Source of the DNA: Calycina herbarum | Taxonomy: Eukaryota; Ascomycota; Leotiomycetes; Helotiales; Pezizellaceae | Direction: 5' to 3' | DNA length: 64,000 nucleotides | Assembly: GCA_001414485.1 (NCBI GenBank) | Contig: LLEY01000094.1 | Coordinates: 1 to 64,000 of the forward strand | Shown: piece by piece, positions 60,136 through 64,000 of the stretch | Layout: each line of letters begins with the position of its first letter | Position numbering within the stretch: position 1 is the first letter of the stretch | Made by a program: the position numbers and the translations under genes | The notes under the pieces: generated by a model | Told to the model about the DNA's origin: nothing | What the model saw: only the letters and a program-made list of their open reading frames with translations | Database searches by the model: none

Positions 60136-61280
60136 AGAGGAGTGTATAGAAAGAGAGAAGGTTGTTGAGATGATGAGAATTCTTCTTAGACAGATTCCAT
60201 ACTCATTAAATACTCGTTCTCTCCTAGGACGTCTCACCTCATTCGGTCTAAAAATGTCTTGCCAAAACGCCAAATAGTCATCTTTCATCATCAGGAAGAG
60301 GCAAAGGAATCCTCTTTTCCTCAAATCTCTTCCAGCCCGCTACGCGCAATGTGTGTTTGGCAAGGAACATATCTTGCCACCGGTGGAAAACAAAATGACA
60401 TACCGGTATAAGGTCATAAGAAAAAACACACACAGCCTCCTCGGATCCTTCATCACTCAACATGAGTTACCGCTACCCTGTAGCTGAACAGCCATATTTT
60501 AAAATCATTACTTCTCCTAGAAAATTAAGGCTTACCACTTTTTGATCAGGAAAGGTCGGTTTTTGAGAAGTGCGACCCGCATTTTGACCCTAAGGGGTCG
60601 CGTAAATCAACCCCCCTTCCAGCCCCGCGATTTTGATCATTTTGCACCTCTCTATATTTCAAGACAGATATACCTCCAGAAGAGAAAGTAACCTATATAC
60701 AAGGTAGCAAAGATTGAATATATCCAGCGTCTTTTTATTTCAACTCGTAGCTGTTGAGAAACAATAGGGTGGTGAAGTTGGTGTTCACCACCACACACTT
60801 GGTGTTTTCGCTAAATAGGCTGTGGAGGCTAAGTATGCATGAATAGCCAAGTTGGAGTGACTGGGCAAGCTGAACACAGGCTCGGATTCCATGTTTGATC
60901 TGGGGAGAGAGGCCAATCGAGACTCTGGGGTAAGATAAGTTGGAAAGTTGTGGTATGTGCCTGAACATTAGCGCGATGTAAAATCATGAGCCAACCATAA
61001 TACAGCATTACCTATTCATTTCCCCAAAACTAGAACTTCTGGATTTAGACGCAGTCACGCGCGGAGGAGCAGCAGACCTTACAGGGGGAGTTATCTTATC
61101 ATGTGTCGAAAGAGGGGTCGAAGGAGTGGGGCTTACTGTAAGGCTGACATGAGGCGCTTAGTTGCTTACTTGTATTCTGGTATAGGACTAGTGTATTTTC
61201 ACGTCGTACAACAGTACCAACCAACTTCGCGTCTTGTCACCACTTTCTGAGGAAGCCATAACATAACGCAAAGTTGAAAG
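60136..61280. other. Spacer, 1.1 kb
   Basis: Upstream regions of two divergent genes (SGNH hydrolase minus, ML-like protein plus). No gene supported. Confidence 0.5.
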
Positions 61281-62035
61281 ATGCAAATCCCATTTCTCAA
61301 GGACGCTGTAAAAGCGTTGTCGTTGTCTACAGCCCTGCAGCAGCCAATTCTCACCAACAGTCCTTCCCAAGATTCGATATCTATCAAAGACGAGATACCC
61401 GACGGACCTTTTAGCTTTTGCAAAGAGTCCCGTTCTACAGACCTCTTAGCCATTAAGTCTGTATCAATCACCAAGCAACCCGTTTACATGTATGTGGCAG
61501 GACATCTAGTTCCCTGCAATTTGCGAGCCTACTCATTTACTGATAGTTAGTAGTGACGACGATTTGCTCGCCAACATCTACGGCGAGTTTCAAGATACCT
61601 TCAAGGGAAACGGAACTATCACACTCACCGTCAACTGCGGGTCTCACTGCGAAGAATATGGCGGTCCAAAAGACGATCCTGGCGAGAGTGCCACCCCTTT
61701 CACATTCTGCGAGATGAGCGATATTCAACAGCCTTTACAAGGCAAGAAAGCAACTTGTCCACCTGAGAAGGGTGCCGCATTGATCACTTCGATGATATAT
61801 GTTTTCCCTATGATTATACATGTCCCTGTAAGTACCGCTGTCCACCTGCACCTGGCCTGCATCCGGATACTAACTGACGAAAAAGGGGTGGTACAACTTT
61901 ACATTTGATGCAAAGACTGATGATGGCGAGAGGATTTATTGTTTGCAAACCGAGGTCTGCTTGCGATGGGAAGACGAGGAGAAAAACAAGCACTATCCGC
62001 CCGGTCGGTGGAATCATTGTCAGTGGCCCAGATAG
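61281..62035 (+). CDS. ML-domain-like (MD-2/NPC2-type lipid-binding) protein
   Basis: Three exons, 61281-61489, 61551-61827 and 61886-62035, give 211 residues. After an N-terminal stretch rich in Leu/Ala/Ser (a weak leader), the mature part follows the plan of ML proteins: GPFSFCKESRSTDLLAIKSVSI (first Cys, then a beta strand), GEFQDTFKGNGTITLTVNCG, a Cys-containing loop CPPEKGAALITSMIYVFP, and GWYNFTFDAKTDDGERIYCLQTEVCL at the end. Fungal members bind phosphatidylglycerol/inositol or sterols outside the cell or in the vacuole. No clear signal peptide is seen, so the true start may be further upstream. Only 66 bp separate its stop from a copia LTR, so the 3' untranslated region probably ends within the transposon. 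Confidence 0.7.
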
Positions 62036-62101
62036 AGAAGGAAGATTTGAAAATCAAGACTGAACTCTTTTCTACTTTCAATCTCTTTGTGTCATTCAGA
62101 G

Positions 62102-62309
62102 TGTTGATAGGTACGGTGATATCTGTTATATCAAGCCACTTAAGGAGATATCGGTATGCCCGTCGGGCATGCCGAGGAAGAGTTTTCCGGTAAATAGATG
62201 CGGCAATTGCTATTGCAAAGTTGTATATAAATGTGCCTTCTGCTCTTGTAGAGCATGGCATAGAATTCAAGTCTTTTACTCTTGCCCTCTGAAGTGCAGC
62301 ATTGCAACA
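62102..62309 (+). repeat. Putative 5' LTR of the copia element
   Basis: Begins TGTTGATAGG and ends ATTGCAACA, with TATATAAATG near 62223-62232 as promoter and GGTTATAAGC just after as a possible primer site. Also holds the palindrome around GCCCGTCGGGC (62158-62168). The partner LTR is outside the window, so the bounds rest on the ends alone. Confidence 0.6.
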
Positions 62310-64000
62310 GGTTATAAGCCTGGAAGCTCTATCGCTTCGACTAATCATAACAAGCCTTAAGCCTGTATATCCTATTAGTCAACATGTCATACGACGATAA
62401 ATTGCTAAAAATCCCAAAGCTTACTAGCCCCCTCAACTATCGAATATAGGCTAAAGAAGTACGCTCTTTCCTAGAAGCTAGAGGCCTTCTTAACCTTATC
62501 CTTAGTAACGAACCAAAACCGGCCAGCACTACAACCCCTACGCCACGAATCTCAACAAGAGCAGGAGGTCCTTCCCAGCAAGACAGTACTGAGACTGATA
62601 CTGGAGTATTGTTACCTTAAGAGGCATGGAGACGTAAGAACGCTAAGGCGAGGACCTGCATTATAGGCTATTGCTCGCTTACGATGAAAAACAAGATTAT
62701 CGACTTTCAGACCGCATAGGAGCAATGGGAGGCCTTATGTAAGGACTGCCGCCCATCCAACGATATATCACTTACTACGTACATAAGCCAGTTCTATGGA
62801 TATAAGCCGAAGGCTAGAGCCACAATCGACTTAATATCCACCGACCTACGTAACCTACAGGCCTTTATCTTTGCTACAGATGTAGACGAAGCACCTACAG
62901 AAAAGTCTAAGATTAGTGCACTTCTCCGAGCTGTCCGGAAGCTAGGAAGTGACTATGACACGCATATTGAAATCCTTGAAGACAAGCTGTCTACTCTAGA
63001 CTTTGACTCTACAGTTATAAGTCTAAAAGAGACAGAACAACGCTTGAAATCCAGAAACCAGGGCCCAGATAAGACAGCCTTTACGGCTAGTGACCGACCT
63101 CGGCAGCATCAGAGAAAGGCGCAAGGGGCAAAGAAGCCTAGCTATGGTAGACAGAAGGGTAAGAAGCGCAAAGGCACTTGCTATTGCTATAGAGTGGAAG
63201 GGTATTTTAAAACTAAGTGCTCTATTTAGCTTTAGACGATTGAAGGGAAAGCTTTTACTAAGCGAGCAAAGAGTGTATCTACAGGCTCTTTGCTAACGCT
63301 AGAATAGTAACCATAGTACTAGCCAGTATAGGACGAAGAAGTCATGCTTGCTATAGATCCGTTAGAAGACGTTCTAATAGACACCTGCTAGGGAGCACTT
63401 ATAGGACGTTTTAACAAGAGCTAAGTAGCCTAGGTAATTGACTCAGGGGCTACACGCTATATAACTTACGCTAGAGACGTATTTACTGAGTTTTTAGAGC
63501 TTAAAGTGCTAAGAGTAGTTAAGACTACAAGTGGCGGCTTAATACATAGAATAGGAATTAGGAATATTAGTATCCGGGTCTTTATAGACAAGCTACAGAC
63601 TTAAACGCTTGCTCTTACGGACGTGCTATACGTGTCTAAGCTAGCTGGCAGCCTGATATCAGTCCCTTAGCTATAGGACAAGGGCATTCTTATACAGACA
63701 ACTGGTAGTACAAGCAAGCACGCTATAACTCTTATAAAAGATAGTTTTATTATTATAAATATAAGCCGGATTAGCTCGTAATATATACTAAACTCTGTTA
63801 CTATAGAAGCTACTATAGCTACAACTAAAAGAGATCTTAACCTTAACCTTTAGTATAGGAATTTTAGCTATATCGGTGTATAGGGACTTAGAGAGCTATA
63901 TAGCGTAGTCTCTAACTTAGAAGTACTAATATCAATTCTAAGAGGTTATAACTTAGACTTTTATAAGCTATATATTATAGCAAAGCAGCTACGAGTTATA
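62102..64000 (+). mobile_element. Ty1/copia retrotransposon, 5' part, RIP-damaged (runs off the right edge)
   Basis: A putative 5' LTR (62102-62309) is followed by gag from the ATG at 62384 (MSYDDKLLKIPKLTSPLNYRI, then a Trp codon turned TAG). Gag continues over about 750 bp with few stops, through ISLTTYISQFYGYKPKARA and ILEDKLSTLDFDSTV to a zinc-knuckle remnant CYCYRVEGYFKTKC near 63178-63219. Then the protease VIDSGATRYITYARDVF (about 63438-63489, DSGAT intact) and GAG-pre-integrase-like sequence. Stops increase to the right and are mainly TAG in place of Trp/Gln. Pol continues outside the window. Inserted just behind the ML-like gene. Confidence 0.8.

Overview
The window reads as nuclear DNA of a filamentous ascomycete (Pezizomycotina). 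Evidence: GT-AG introns of about 47-65 nt, fungal-only families (2EXR, Zn2Cys6 regulators, berberine-bridge-like oxidases), and a transposon block whose base use shows repeat-induced point mutation (RIP: CA/TG nearly absent, TA in great excess). The mix fits Leotiomycetes, but that is an inference, not proven. All gene models below were spliced by hand by matching reading frames and splice signals.

Layout. 1-477: end of a 2EXR gene running off the left edge. 978-16120: one RIP-damaged LINE retrotransposon flanked by a 12-bp target duplication. It carries three later LTR insertions, each with its own 5-bp target duplication: a full-length Ty3/gypsy copy, a solo LTR of the same family, and an internally deleted element. 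16652-26784: an acidic/lysine-rich repeat protein assembled from phase-0 mini-exons, a secreted FAD oxidase, and a tandem pair of paralogs with a Cys-rich N-terminus and Arg/Ser-rich body.

27087-41614 is a compact metabolic cluster: kynureninase (BNA5) and indoleamine 2,3-dioxygenase (BNA2) share one divergent promoter. A cytochrome P450 follows, then kynurenine formamidase (BNA7) divergent from a salicylate-hydroxylase-like FAD monooxygenase, a Zn2Cys6 regulator and an aquaporin. Together these would take tryptophan through formylkynurenine and kynurenine to anthranilate, with two oxygenases available for the ring. No kynurenine 3-monooxygenase or 3-hydroxyanthranilate dioxygenase is seen, so a catabolic rather than NAD-making role is inferred.

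42682-62035: a 1100-residue protein with two separate Zn2Cys6-like fingers, a small single-span membrane protein, a small secreted protein, a secreted Cys-rich protein with an in-frame TAG, a POT-family peptide transporter, a secreted SGNH hydrolase with another in-frame TAG and a C-terminal repeat beside Lys-Arg sites, and an ML-domain-like protein. 62102-64000: the 5' part of a RIP-damaged Ty1/copia element running off the right edge.
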